This document shows, one piece after another, positions 11,044-21,110 of a stretch of DNA of 64,000 nt (within the stretch, counting starts at the first letter, position 1; each line of letters begins with the position of its first letter). The stretch covers positions 62,001-126,000 of the forward strand of contig WTWZ01000005.1 in NCBI GenBank assembly GCA_009773765.1, given 5' to 3'. The stretch is from Prolixibacteraceae bacterium. GTDB lineage: Bacteria > Bacteroidota > Bacteroidia > Bacteroidales > Prolixibacteraceae. The notes below the pieces were generated by a model. It was not told the DNA's origin. It ran no database searches and was given only the letters and a program-made list of their open reading frames with translations. Made by a program: the position numbers and the translations under genes.

Positions 11044-13044
11044 ATGACAACAATCGATTTTAAGCAAGTTATTCTGCAAGGAATTCCAAACTTCCTTCCC
11101 GAAACACGGCCCTATGATTTATCCGTAAATCACGCCCCAAAAAGAAAAGATATTCTTTCCGAAAATGAAAAAAAACTGGCTCTGAAAAATGCCCTGCGGT
11201 ATTTCAACCCAAATTTACATGCTGAACTTGCTCAGGAATTTTTAGATGAATTACTACAGTTCGGAAGAATTTACATGTATCGTTTCCGGCCTGATTACGA
11301 AATGTTTGCGAGGCCAATTGACGAGTACCCTGCCAAATCGAAACACGCTGCTTCAATTATGCTGATGATACAAAATAACCTCGATCCTCAGGTTGCCCAG
11401 CACCCATACGAATTAATCACTTACGGCGGTAACGGGGCAGTTTTTCAGAATTGGGCACAATACCTGCTAACCATGAAATACCTGGCAGAAATGACCGATA
11501 ACCAAACACTGGTAATGTATTCAGGCCACCCGATGGGATTGTTCCCCTCGCATCCCAAAGCACCGCGAGTTGTGATAACCAACGGAATGGTTATTCCCAA
11601 TTACTCGTCGCGCAGCGATTATGAAAGAATGAATGCTTTGGGCGTTTCGCAATACGGACAAATGACTGCCGGTTCGTACATGTACATTGGCCCGCAGGGA
11701 ATTGTCCACGGAACCACGATTACAGTTTTGAATGCTGCACGGATACATTCTCCGGGTGAAAATGCAGGTAAAATTTATGTAACCAGCGGATTGGGAGGGA
11801 TGTCGGGCGCGCAGCCAAAAGCAACAGTAATTGCAGGAATGATTTGCGTTATTGCCGAAATCAACCCAAAAGCAGTCGGTATCCGTCACAAACAGCGCTG
11901 GGTTGACGAAGTTTTCACCAATCTTGATTTGCTGGTTCCAAGATTACTGTCAGCACAAAAAAACAAGGAAGCAGTTTCACTGGCTTTCCAGGGAAATGTG
12001 GTTGACTTATGGGAAAAACTGGTTAAAGAAAATATTAATATCGATTTGGGCTCCGACCAGACTTCACTGCATAACCCGTTTGCAGGTGGTTATTATCCTG
12101 TTGATTTAACGCTTGAGGAATCAAATAAAATGATGGCCGAAGATCCGCAGCTTTTTAAAGCAAAAGTTGAAACCTCGCTGAAACGACAGGTTGTAGCAAT
12201 CAATCAACTTTCAAAAAAAGGAATGTATTTCTGGGATTACGGAAATGCTTTTCTGCTGGAAGCCAAACGCGCCGGGGCCGCCATTTTAAAACCCGATGGA
12301 GGGTTTATTTATCATTCATATGTTCAGGATATCATGGGGCCACTCTTTTTCGATTACGGATTTGGCCCTTTTCGCTGGGTTTGTACATCATGTGACCCTA
12401 AAGATTTGGAGACAACCGATGAAATTGCTGCTGAAGTCTTAACTGAGATCGAAAAATCCGCACCGTTCGAAATAAAAAAACAACTGAAAGATAACATACA
12501 CTGGATAAAAGAAGCCGACAAAAACAAGTTGGTTGTGGGGTCGCAGGCGCGCATTTTATATGCCGACTGCAACGGTCGCACAAAAATTGCCAAAGCCTTC
12601 AACGATGCCATCAAATCAGGCGAAATCTCGGCGCCCATTGTGTTGGGACGCGACCATCATGATGTTTCCGGAACCGACTCGCCTTACCGCGAAACTTCGA
12701 ATATTTATGATGGTTCAGCATTTACAGCCGACATGGCTGTGCAAAATTTTGCGGGCGACAGTTTTCGCGGCGCAACCTGGGTTTCGCTGCACAACGGCGG
12801 CGGGGTTGGCTGGGGAGAAGTAATAAACGGCGGGTTCGGGCTTACAATTGACGGCACTGCCGAAGCTGAAGAAAGATTAAAAATGATGTTGCACTGGGAT
12901 GTAAACAATGGGATTGCCCGGCGAAGCTGGGCACAAAACCCGGGAGCTAAATTTGCCATTCAGCAGGCAATGAAAGAAAATCCAGAATTGAAAGTTACTT
13001 TGGCAAATGCAGCAGATGAAAGTTTGATTAATAGTATGTTTTGA
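11044..13044 (+). CDS. hutU: Urocanate hydratase
   Basis: 'YGGNGAVFQNWAQYLLTM', 'VTSGLGGMSGAQPKA', 'ARILYADCNGRTKIAKAFN'. Confidence 0.93.
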   Translation: MTTIDFKQVILQGIPNFLPETRPYDLSVNHAPKRKDILSENEKKLALKNALRYFNPNLHAELAQEFLDELLQFGRIYMYRFRPDYEMFARPIDEYPAKSKHAASIMLMIQNNLDPQVAQHPYELITYGGNGAVFQNWAQYLLTMKYLAEMTDNQTLVMYSGHPMGLFPSHPKAPRVVITNGMVIPNYSSRSDYERMNALGVSQYGQMTAGSYMYIGPQGIVHGTTITVLNAARIHSPGENAGKIYVTSGLGGMSGAQPKATVIAGMICVIAEINPKAVGIRHKQRWVDEVFTNLDLLVPRLLSAQKNKEAVSLAFQGNVVDLWEKLVKENINIDLGSDQTSLHNPFAGGYYPVDLTLEESNKMMAEDPQLFKAKVETSLKRQVVAINQLSKKGMYFWDYGNAFLLEAKRAGAAILKPDGGFIYHSYVQDIMGPLFFDYGFGPFRWVCTSCDPKDLETTDEIAAEVLTEIEKSAPFEIKKQLKDNIHWIKEADKNKLVVGSQARILYADCNGRTKIAKAFNDAIKSGEISAPIVLGRDHHDVSGTDSPYRETSNIYDGSAFTADMAVQNFAGDSFRGATWVSLHNGGGVGWGEVINGGFGLTIDGTAEAEERLKMMLHWDVNNGIARRSWAQNPGAKFAIQQAMKENPELKVTLANAADESLINSMF

Positions 13045-13101
13045 TTTTGTGGTTTTCTAATGAATAACATCATGTGCTTTGGAAAGTCCATGCCCCAAAG
13101 A

Positions 13102-13422
13102 TCATTGATACGGTCTTTCTATTTCTCCCTCCAATTCGCCAATACCAATATTACGACTTTTACGGATAGATTCCCGGCCTTCGAAAAAAACAAGAATAGC
13201 TGGTACAGCAAAAACCTGATTTTGGGCTGCTACTTCGGGCAAAACATCAGATTTGATATAAATGAGTTTGATTTTGGGAAATTCGTTTTGAACCAATTCA
13301 GCAACTTTTGGTTTTAAAACCTTACAAACCTTGCAGTTCTCAGTTGAGAAATAGGCAAGTAAAGCCGGTTCCTCATCTTTCAGTTTTAAAAACTCTTCGA
13401 ATGATTGGATTTCGGTAAACAT
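13102..13422 (-). CDS. Thioredoxin family protein
   Basis: 'YFSTENCKVCKVLKPKV' CxxC thioredoxin fold. Confidence 0.85.
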   Translation of the reverse strand: MFTEIQSFEEFLKLKDEEPALLAYFSTENCKVCKVLKPKVAELVQNEFPKIKLIYIKSDVLPEVAAQNQVFAVPAILVFFEGRESIRKSRNIGIGELEGEIERPYQ

Positions 13423-13438
13423 TTCAGAATATATTATT

Positions 13439-13804
13439 TCAATATTGACCTGTATTCAGCATAACGAGGGTACAACCCTCAATGGTTTCAATCCCTTTTA
13501 TTTCGAGCATATCGGCCAATTCGAAATTCTCTGCCCCCGGATTAAAAATTACCCTTTCAGGTTTTAATTCAAGCAATGCCTGGTAATATTCCAATTGCCG
13601 TTCAGCCCCAACATACATGGTAACTGTGTGAATATCTTCTTTTACCGGAAATTCGGTTTGAATATCAACATCGCCCACTTTTCCTTTATGTTTGGCAAGT
13701 GCAACCACTTTGTGGTTATATCTTCTTAATAACTGAATAGCCATGTTAGAATAGCGCCCTGGATTGGCGCTTGCTCCAATTACCAATGTCTTTTTGTTCT
13801 CCAT
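13439..13804 (-). CDS. CoA-binding domain protein
   Basis: 'VIGASANPGRYSNMAIQLLRRYNHKVVAL'. Confidence 0.85.
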   Translation of the reverse strand: MENKKTLVIGASANPGRYSNMAIQLLRRYNHKVVALAKHKGKVGDVDIQTEFPVKEDIHTVTMYVGAERQLEYYQALLELKPERVIFNPGAENFELADMLEIKGIETIEGCTLVMLNTGQY

Positions 13805-13806
13805 TT

Positions 13807-14286
13807 TTACACCTTTTTTAACAGCACAACAGCATTTACCGAAATACCCTCTTCCCGGCCTTCGAAACCTAATTTTTCCGTTGTTGTTGCTTTCACCGAA
13901 ATCTGGTCGGCATTAATTTCTAGTACTTTGGCCATAACAAGCTCCATTTCGGGTATAAATAGCTTTAATTTAGGCTGTTGTGCATTTATTGTACAGTCTA
14001 TATTTACAATTTCGTAACCTTTCGACTTAATAAGTTCATTGGATTTTCTCAACAGTATTTTGCTGTCGGTATTTTGAAATTCGGGAGAATTATCGGGAAA
14101 ATGAGTCCCGATATCGCGCATTTTTGCAGCTCCCAAAAGGGCATCGCAAATGGCATGGATAACAACATCCCCATCGGAATGGGCCACTGTTCCCTTGTGA
14201 TGTGGAATTAAAATACCGCCCAGCCACAAGGTTTCCCCTTCAGCAAGGCGGTGCACATCATATCCCTGACCAACACGAAAATTCAT
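13807..14286 (-). CDS. ispF: 2-C-methyl-D-erythritol 2,4-cyclodiphosphate synthase
   Basis: 'RVGQGYDVHRLAEG', 'AHSDGDVVIHAICDALLGA'. Confidence 0.96.
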   Translation of the reverse strand: MNFRVGQGYDVHRLAEGETLWLGGILIPHHKGTVAHSDGDVVIHAICDALLGAAKMRDIGTHFPDNSPEFQNTDSKILLRKSNELIKSKGYEIVNIDCTINAQQPKLKLFIPEMELVMAKVLEINADQISVKATTTEKLGFEGREEGISVNAVVLLKKV

Positions 14287-15461
14287 TAACGCTGATTGCT
14301 AAATGCGTCAATATCAAAAGACAATGTGAACCTGAGAGTATTTTCAAGCGGGTGATTTCTCTGCGTTGGCAATAAGTACGAAAAATCGAGCGCAAAAACA
14401 TTCATTTTTAATCCTGCCCCGGCGGTAAAATATTTCCGGTTACCCTTATTCTGGTGTTCATAAAAATAACCGCCCCTTACGGCGAATTGTTTATTGTACC
14501 AATATTCAATACCGATTGCAAGGTTTATTTCCTGAATTTCCTCCTGAAAACCGCCTGGCGCATCATAAAATGATACAACAATACCTTCAATAGGGCCAAT
14601 ATCTGAATTGATGCCAGAGGGTAAAATAACCCCGTCAGGATCATACTGTATGGAATCAGCCGGAGGTGTTGGCACCAGCAATTTATTGGCCCCAAGAGAA
14701 AAGGTAAACGAGTTATAATCATCTAAATTGGAAGTATATGCAGTGCCCAGCATTAAATTGGTAGGAATAAAATCCTTAACTTCACCATCGGTATAAGAAA
14801 TTTTAGAACCTATGTTTTGAATGTTTATACCCGCCGAGAAAATGTTGTCTTTCCGGTTCACTCTGAGTTCCTTATACCAGTAAAAAGCAACATCGGCAGC
14901 AAATGAATTTCCGGCATGGGTTTCAACACCATTTACCATTTGTCCCCCGGTTAAATCAGAACGGATATAACGTAATGCAACTGCACCGGAGAAAATATCG
15001 GACAACATTCGCGAATAACCAAAGTCGATTGCAAATTCATTCGGGCTTTGCTGTCCCTGAACTTCGCCAAATTCGCTTGTGAAAATAATATCCCCCAATG
15101 AAAAATAACGTAATGAAGCGCTGATTGCCTGTACATTATCCAGCTTTTTATACCCCGACAAATAAGCAAGGTTAATATCGTCAACCAGATTGCGCAACCA
15201 GGGCGAATATGAAAGGCCAACTCCCATATCGCTTTCCATGAATACATGTTTTGCAGGGTTCCAGTGCTGAGAAGTAACATCGGGCGTTAGGCCCACACCG
15301 GCATCTCCCATACCACCTGCCCTCGAATCGGGGGTAATGGTAAGAAACGGGACTGCTGTTGTAATTGTATTGGCTCCCGAAGTAGTAGCCTGTGCCAAAG
15401 CACTTTCTGAAATAACCACTATCAGCGTAACCAGAAATAACAATCGAAATAATTGATTCAT
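14286..15461 (-). CDS. porV: Type IX secretion system outer membrane channel protein PorV
   Basis: 'FLTITPDSRAGGMGDAGVGLTPDVTSQHWNPAKHVF'; adjacent to porU. Confidence 0.92.
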   Translation of the reverse strand: MNQLFRLLFLVTLIVVISESALAQATTSGANTITTAVPFLTITPDSRAGGMGDAGVGLTPDVTSQHWNPAKHVFMESDMGVGLSYSPWLRNLVDDINLAYLSGYKKLDNVQAISASLRYFSLGDIIFTSEFGEVQGQQSPNEFAIDFGYSRMLSDIFSGAVALRYIRSDLTGGQMVNGVETHAGNSFAADVAFYWYKELRVNRKDNIFSAGINIQNIGSKISYTDGEVKDFIPTNLMLGTAYTSNLDDYNSFTFSLGANKLLVPTPPADSIQYDPDGVILPSGINSDIGPIEGIVVSFYDAPGGFQEEIQEINLAIGIEYWYNKQFAVRGGYFYEHQNKGNRKYFTAGAGLKMNVFALDFSYLLPTQRNHPLENTLRFTLSFDIDAFSNQR

Positions 15462-15569
15462 AATTTATTCAAAATTGAGGCTGCAAATATATAATAATTG
15501 TTTTTGCAGCCATAGTTTAATACAAAAGAGAACGAAGCAAACATTTAAAAATTTTACAGGATAAAAAAT

Positions 15570-18500
15570 TTAACGCGAAATCAGCATCTTTCCTGATTTT
15601 GAGAAATATATACCATCAGCATTTTGGGCTGTAACCCGATAAATATAGACGCCATTTAAAAGAAGAGTCCTTGTTTCGTTAAAGTTCCAGCGGATGGGAT
15701 TGCTCTTTGTTCCACCCGATCCAACCTGGGTAACAATATATTCCACCCTGCGCCCTGCCTGATCAAAAATCTCAATCATTACGCTCAGCGTGGCATCTGA
15801 TTGATTGTGCTCAAAAATAAAAAAGGTATAATCTGAGGCTGGATTTGGAGTGTTAATTACCTTTGTGATATAAAAATCCCCGGTTACTTCAAATTCAATT
15901 TCAGCTTCCGATGAGTTGTTGGCCACGTCCCAGGCTTTCAATGTGAGTGTGTGTTTTCCAACCGGAAGGTCTTTAAACGGAAAACTGACAACTCCGCTTT
16001 TATAGTTATTTATATCAGACTGAAAGTAATTGTTTAAAACCAGCACATTTGAATAATCGCCGTTTAATAGGGCTGTAATATCGTGCCCGATTCCTGTTCC
16101 GGCGGTATTGATTCCATTTTCATCGGACAAATAGGCTTTTAAAGTTGGATTTTTACTGGTTTGGCTACCCGAAATAAACTCCTGCGAATCCATAAACAGT
16201 TCAATTTTGGGCCCGGTGTTATCTGTTATAATTTGGTTAGATATACCGCCAATCTTAAAACCGGTAAAGGCCCCATGGGCGTCAACTTCATTGTTTTGCG
16301 CATAATACATAATCTTTCCCTTTCCAATTGAATAAGATATACCTTTCGGAACAACAAAACTGAAAGAAAAACGGCCATTGGTAACCGATGCCTGCCCCTT
16401 GTAAATGATGTTTTCCTGAACCTTAAACTGAAAAGGTGTTTCACCGTTATTTCCCAAAGTACTTACAACAGTCTCCTTGTCATAAACTGTAACCTTCATT
16501 TCGCCTGAAAAGCTGTTTATAATGGCACCTGAATAATCAGAAACAAATCCTTCGATATCTACCTTCTGCAATGCTTTTATAGTATCGGTTAAATTTGCGG
16601 CATTTTTACCGTTCACGAAAGTGGTTACCACCTTATGTTTTGGATATGAAAGCCGTAATGCAGGGTCGGCCAGCAATGTGAAATTTCGTTTATTGGTAGT
16701 GTTTATGGTATTGATTTTAGCCAAACGCATAATATCACCCATGCGGTAACGGTTTCCCTTTTCATCGGTTTCGAAAACAAAATTGTAAAAACTCCTGCTC
16801 AGCAAAAAGTTTGAATAGGCAAAAACCAGCCTTGTAGTTGAAAAAAGTCCAATTCCACCACCTACAGGATTAAACAAAACATATTCCCCAATTGACATAT
16901 CATCGGCATCAAACCGGCTAAACTCGCAGGTTGCCGTAACAAAAATGGGCAGGTTGCCGGCATTCGACCATGAATTCACATCACTGATTTCCAACACACG
17001 TTCATCGGCCATAAACCTCTCGTTGGCATGACCGACGTAATTCAAAATTAAAACGCCATCTTTTACACGGGTGTTTATGGCATCGTTTACAGCCGGATAT
17101 TTTTGTTCGCCTGCCGAATCAATCTTAGGATACGCATCGAAGTAGATTTTATCGGTAATAAACTCGCCATGATTTAAGTTTACAATATCTGCCAGCTTTT
17201 CCGAATCGGACATGTGTAAATTTCCGTCGCCATCGTCGCCAATAAAACATACAACGTTTCGCCAGCCGCCCAATGCCTCTGACGAGTAATAATTTTGAAT
17301 TTTATTGACAACCAATTCTGCTTCATAGGCGGTTGATGCCGGAATACGGCCAATACCCAAATCAACCAATCCGTTATAAACACTTTCTCCGGAATCGAGA
17401 ATTACAAAATAATCGTCGGTAACAAACGAAGCTACCGGCACCAATGAATTTTCGGACTGAAATGTTGGTACGAAATTCTTAGTGTTCGGTTTAATATTGC
17501 GGTTATCGTAACTTCCATCGCCAAAAAGCAAAACATATTTCAGTTGTTCATCCCTGTCATAAAACATTTTGATAAAATTCCTGATTCCGGTAGCTGATCT
17601 GGCCCCCGAACTAAATTCATTGTAAACCTGTTCTGTGGTAACCACTTCCACGCTCATCCCATCGTAACTTCGGTGAAAATCGGCCAGACGGTTTGAGGAA
17701 TTAATAAAATTTGGATGAGATATAATAACAAATTCCGGTGTGGATAATGAATGTAAATTCTGGTTTGGGACATCTCCAACCAATTCAGGTTCGCGATAAT
17801 TTCCATTTGGATTGAATGCAACATATTCTGCGAGTTCATTTGCCGGTCGTTTTGCAACAGCAACATTTCCATTTACAACAAGCGGAACTTCTTTTACGTT
17901 ATTCACATTGGTAATATCGAAAACCCGTGAACCAGTGCTAAAATTTTCGATTGAAAATGCTGCAATATTATTATTCCCAACCGAAGCCAGATCGCGAAAA
18001 AACAAAGCCTCGCTTCCAAATTTAAGTTTTTGCCTGTAATTCAGCTCTATAAAATCCAGCCAGGCCAAAGCATTTTCATCGACACTGTTGTTAACTTTAT
18101 CGGCAAAGTATTTTAATGTTATCCTTGTTTGGCTTCCTTGAACAGTGGCAGAAAAAATCCCCTCCCGTTCGTCGGCATAAGCAGATGTTTGACTACCTGT
18201 ATTTACCCTTTGGAAATTTAGTTTCCCTACCTCAGTTTGATTAACCGCCACATTCATTGCCGATGTTGCGAAGGAGCGGCTAATTGCACTTACTCTTAGT
18301 TTAATTTGCCCCGATGTTTCAATATCAGACAAGTTAAAATCTATATTATTAACAGAACTGTTTTTAAATTTATCTCCATACCATTTTTTCCCTGAACCCA
18401 GTGGAAGTACATTTTCCAAATCTTTCGCAAACAACTGGTATGCATCGGATGAAGAAATAAAATGAGTGGCATCTTGCAGAAGTGCAGGTAAAAGCGCAGC

Positions 18501-19361
18501 AGCTTTCTGATTGCCAACATTATTGGTTAAGAAAAAATATCCTTTTGTGGAGTAATCGTCAATACGGTGTTTAAAAATTTTGTTAACTGGGTCCAGTGTC
18601 CATTCAGTGGTACCCGGCGCATAAAAAAACAGGCAGTCGGCGCCGTTATTTTTGTCGTGCCAAACTGCACATTGTTCAAGGTCATCGTAATTAATCACTC
18701 CCGGATCTTCAGATAAAATAATGCCTCCGCTTCCAAAAACATTAACCTTTGCAGGGTCGGTAAAACCCCACGATACTAATTTTGAGTGTGGAATTTTGAC
18801 AATTCCTTTTTCAGAAACGGCAATTTTCAACCATTTTCCCTGCTTTAAAACCGAGCTGGTTTTCCAGTTAAAACTTTTCTGTGCTGTTTGCCCGCTTTTT
18901 AATGCTTGTTTATTTTCTACCGGAATTCGTTTTAATTCAAAACTTTTCAGCATAAGTATTTTGTCGCCCTCTCTCTTCAGTGTGGTTATAAATAGCTGCA
19001 GTTGCTGAATGTTGCGTGATTGAAATTTTGTCGTAACGATTTCAATTTCATTGCCAATCTTATCATATCCGGGAATATCAGAATTTATATCCGCTTTCTC
19101 AAAAATTGCATTTTCAATACTGAATTTATAATCATGTATCTGGCTGTCCAAATTAAACATCCGGAAATAAACCGGAATAGCCGATTCAGCGTCCGGGAAA
19201 CCAGCATCTGCAAAATTCAGTTCAGAATAAACAGGAATTCCATTTTCAACAATAACAGTATTCTCCCATTGAATTACAATAAATTCCTTTTGCACATCTC
19301 CTGCGGCAAATGCAACAAAAATAACGGACAACAGAAATAAATATTTTTTCATATCTAACAA
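15570..19361 (-). CDS. porU: Type IX secretion system sortase PorU (gingipain-like C25 protease)
   Basis: C25 motifs 'LNYVGHANERF', 'TATCEFSRFD', C-terminal T9SS-like beta domain. Confidence 0.92.
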   Translation of the reverse strand: MLDMKKYLFLLSVIFVAFAAGDVQKEFIVIQWENTVIVENGIPVYSELNFADAGFPDAESAIPVYFRMFNLDSQIHDYKFSIENAIFEKADINSDIPGYDKIGNEIEIVTTKFQSRNIQQLQLFITTLKREGDKILMLKSFELKRIPVENKQALKSGQTAQKSFNWKTSSVLKQGKWLKIAVSEKGIVKIPHSKLVSWGFTDPAKVNVFGSGGIILSEDPGVINYDDLEQCAVWHDKNNGADCLFFYAPGTTEWTLDPVNKIFKHRIDDYSTKGYFFLTNNVGNQKAAALLPALLQDATHFISSSDAYQLFAKDLENVLPLGSGKKWYGDKFKNSSVNNIDFNLSDIETSGQIKLRVSAISRSFATSAMNVAVNQTEVGKLNFQRVNTGSQTSAYADEREGIFSATVQGSQTRITLKYFADKVNNSVDENALAWLDFIELNYRQKLKFGSEALFFRDLASVGNNNIAAFSIENFSTGSRVFDITNVNNVKEVPLVVNGNVAVAKRPANELAEYVAFNPNGNYREPELVGDVPNQNLHSLSTPEFVIISHPNFINSSNRLADFHRSYDGMSVEVVTTEQVYNEFSSGARSATGIRNFIKMFYDRDEQLKYVLLFGDGSYDNRNIKPNTKNFVPTFQSENSLVPVASFVTDDYFVILDSGESVYNGLVDLGIGRIPASTAYEAELVVNKIQNYYSSEALGGWRNVVCFIGDDGDGNLHMSDSEKLADIVNLNHGEFITDKIYFDAYPKIDSAGEQKYPAVNDAINTRVKDGVLILNYVGHANERFMADERVLEISDVNSWSNAGNLPIFVTATCEFSRFDADDMSIGEYVLFNPVGGGIGLFSTTRLVFAYSNFLLSRSFYNFVFETDEKGNRYRMGDIMRLAKINTINTTNKRNFTLLADPALRLSYPKHKVVTTFVNGKNAANLTDTIKALQKVDIEGFVSDYSGAIINSFSGEMKVTVYDKETVVSTLGNNGETPFQFKVQENIIYKGQASVTNGRFSFSFVVPKGISYSIGKGKIMYYAQNNEVDAHGAFTGFKIGGISNQIITDNTGPKIELFMDSQEFISGSQTSKNPTLKAYLSDENGINTAGTGIGHDITALLNGDYSNVLVLNNYFQSDINNYKSGVVSFPFKDLPVGKHTLTLKAWDVANNSSEAEIEFEVTGDFYITKVINTPNPASDYTFFIFEHNQSDATLSVMIEIFDQAGRRVEYIVTQVGSGGTKSNPIRWNFNETRTLLLNGVYIYRVTAQNADGIYFSKSGKMLISR

Positions 19362-19528
19362 TTACAGAATTGTAACAAAGAAACGCCCAAAAAGATGATT
19401 TATTGCAACACAAAAGTTTAGTCAAATATCATCTGAAACAAGCCACATAAAGGCAAAGATATCAACATAAACAAAGAATGAAGATTTTTTTTTAAAATGG
19501 TCAAACAATAAGAATTGAACAAATTAGT

Positions 19529-19536
19529 TATATTTG
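19529..19536 (+). promoter_or_regulatory. Bacteroidetes-type -7 element (TATATTTG) upstream of gldJ
   Basis: Match to TAnnTTTG 26 nt upstream of the start. Confidence 0.45.
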
Positions 19537-19561
19537 TGACGATCTGAAAAAAATACAAATA

Positions 19562-21019
19562 ATGAATATGATGAAGTTAAGAACTTTGTTCATGCTAATA
19601 TTGGCCGTTTCCGTTTCAGGATGCGGTTTATTTGGTGGAAAAGGCGGGGGTGGCGCCTCCCGTACAACCGGTTGGGAATATAACAGCGAAGAAACAGGAA
19701 ACATTCCGTTTGAGTCAGGTTACAAACAGGAAGCCGGCCCTGGTTTGGTTTTTATTCAGGGAGGTACTTTTACCATGGGCAGAGTTGAACAGGACGTGAT
19801 GTACAGGTGGGACAACACACCACGGAGAGTAACAGTTGCATCCTTTTATATGGACGAAACCGAAGTTTCAAACCAGGATTACAGAGAATTTATACATTGG
19901 TTAAACCGTGTTTATCCCGGCAATAAACCTAAGATTAACTCAGCATTACCCGATACAACCGCTTGGAGAAGCCAGTTAGCATACAATGAACCTTATGTGG
20001 AGAATTATTTCAGGCACCCTGCGTACAGTGATTATCCGGTTGTGGGAGTAAACTGGGAGCAGGCAAACGCTTATTGCGCATGGCGCACCGACAGGGTTAA
20101 CGAACAAATTCTGGTTGACAGGGGTATAATTGCCCACGACAATACACAATCGGGCCAAAATGTTTATACATCAAAAACCTATATCACCGGGTTGTACCAG
20201 GGGACAGATGGAAATAACCCGTTGGAGAATCCCGATGGCTCAACAAAACGGGTTCAGTGGGAAGATGGAATTATGCTGCCAAATTACCGTTTGCCTACTG
20301 AGGCAGAATGGGAATACGCGGCTTATGGCTTAACCGAAAATATGGACGGTGAGCTTTTAACCGACAAAAAACTTTATCCATGGAATGGCGCATATTTGCG
20401 TGAAGATTCAAAAAGGGGGAAAGGACAATTGAATGCCAACTTTGTTCGCGGACGGGGCGATATGATGGGTGTGGCCGGAGCATTAAACGACAATGCTGAT
20501 ATTACAGCACCGGTTTTTTCATACCAAGCCAACGATTTTGGTTTATATTGCATGGCTGGAAACGTAAACGAATGGGTGGCAGATGTTTACCGCCCTATGT
20601 CGTTTAAAGATGTTGAAGAATTTAATCCTTTTCGGGGAAATGTGATAACAGAATACCGCCGCGACAATAACGGTACTTTGATGCGCAACGAATTCGGGGA
20701 ATTAATTAAAGACACTGTTCCCGGGCTTGACCTCCGGAATTTTAACGATGGCGATCCAAATTCTCAAATTGTAGAGTCGGGAAACTGGAATGCTGCGCAA
20801 AACAATAAAACATCAGATATGTATATTCAGGATGACCGCCCCGGTGCTTTCTCCTCTTTAATAAACGATAATGTCAGGGTTTACAAAGGTGGCTCGTGGA
20901 AAGACCGCCCGTACTGGCTTGTTCCCGGAACAAGAAGATATCTTGAACAGGATAAATCGCAGGACGACCTTGGATTCCGCTGTGCAATGACCAGGGTTGG
21001 AAGCCCTCAGGGATTTTAA
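19562..21019 (+). CDS. gldJ: Gliding motility/T9SS lipoprotein GldJ (SUMF/FGE domain)
   Basis: Lipobox 'VSGCG', FGE-sulfatase domain 'FTMGRVEQDV...TEVSNQDYREF', neighbours porU and murF. Confidence 0.82.
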   Translation: MNMMKLRTLFMLILAVSVSGCGLFGGKGGGGASRTTGWEYNSEETGNIPFESGYKQEAGPGLVFIQGGTFTMGRVEQDVMYRWDNTPRRVTVASFYMDETEVSNQDYREFIHWLNRVYPGNKPKINSALPDTTAWRSQLAYNEPYVENYFRHPAYSDYPVVGVNWEQANAYCAWRTDRVNEQILVDRGIIAHDNTQSGQNVYTSKTYITGLYQGTDGNNPLENPDGSTKRVQWEDGIMLPNYRLPTEAEWEYAAYGLTENMDGELLTDKKLYPWNGAYLREDSKRGKGQLNANFVRGRGDMMGVAGALNDNADITAPVFSYQANDFGLYCMAGNVNEWVADVYRPMSFKDVEEFNPFRGNVITEYRRDNNGTLMRNEFGELIKDTVPGLDLRNFNDGDPNSQIVESGNWNAAQNNKTSDMYIQDDRPGAFSSLINDNVRVYKGGSWKDRPYWLVPGTRRYLEQDKSQDDLGFRCAMTRVGSPQGF

Positions 21020-21040
21020 AAAATTTATTTGAGATAATTT

Positions 21041-21075
21041 AAAAGCTTCATTTTTTGTAAAATGAAGCTTTTTTT
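21041..21075 (+). terminator. Rho-independent terminator after gldJ
   Basis: aaaagcttcatttt-ttgt-aaaatgaagcttttttt. Confidence 0.8.
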
Positions 21076-21110
21076 ATGCAAATTTTTTAAACGATTTTTA
21101 TTTTTGATGA

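Noticed and set aside
11521-11889. 122-aa antisense ORF inside hutU
   Set aside because: Lies entirely opposite a strongly supported CDS with a biased third-codon pattern; composition not protein-like.
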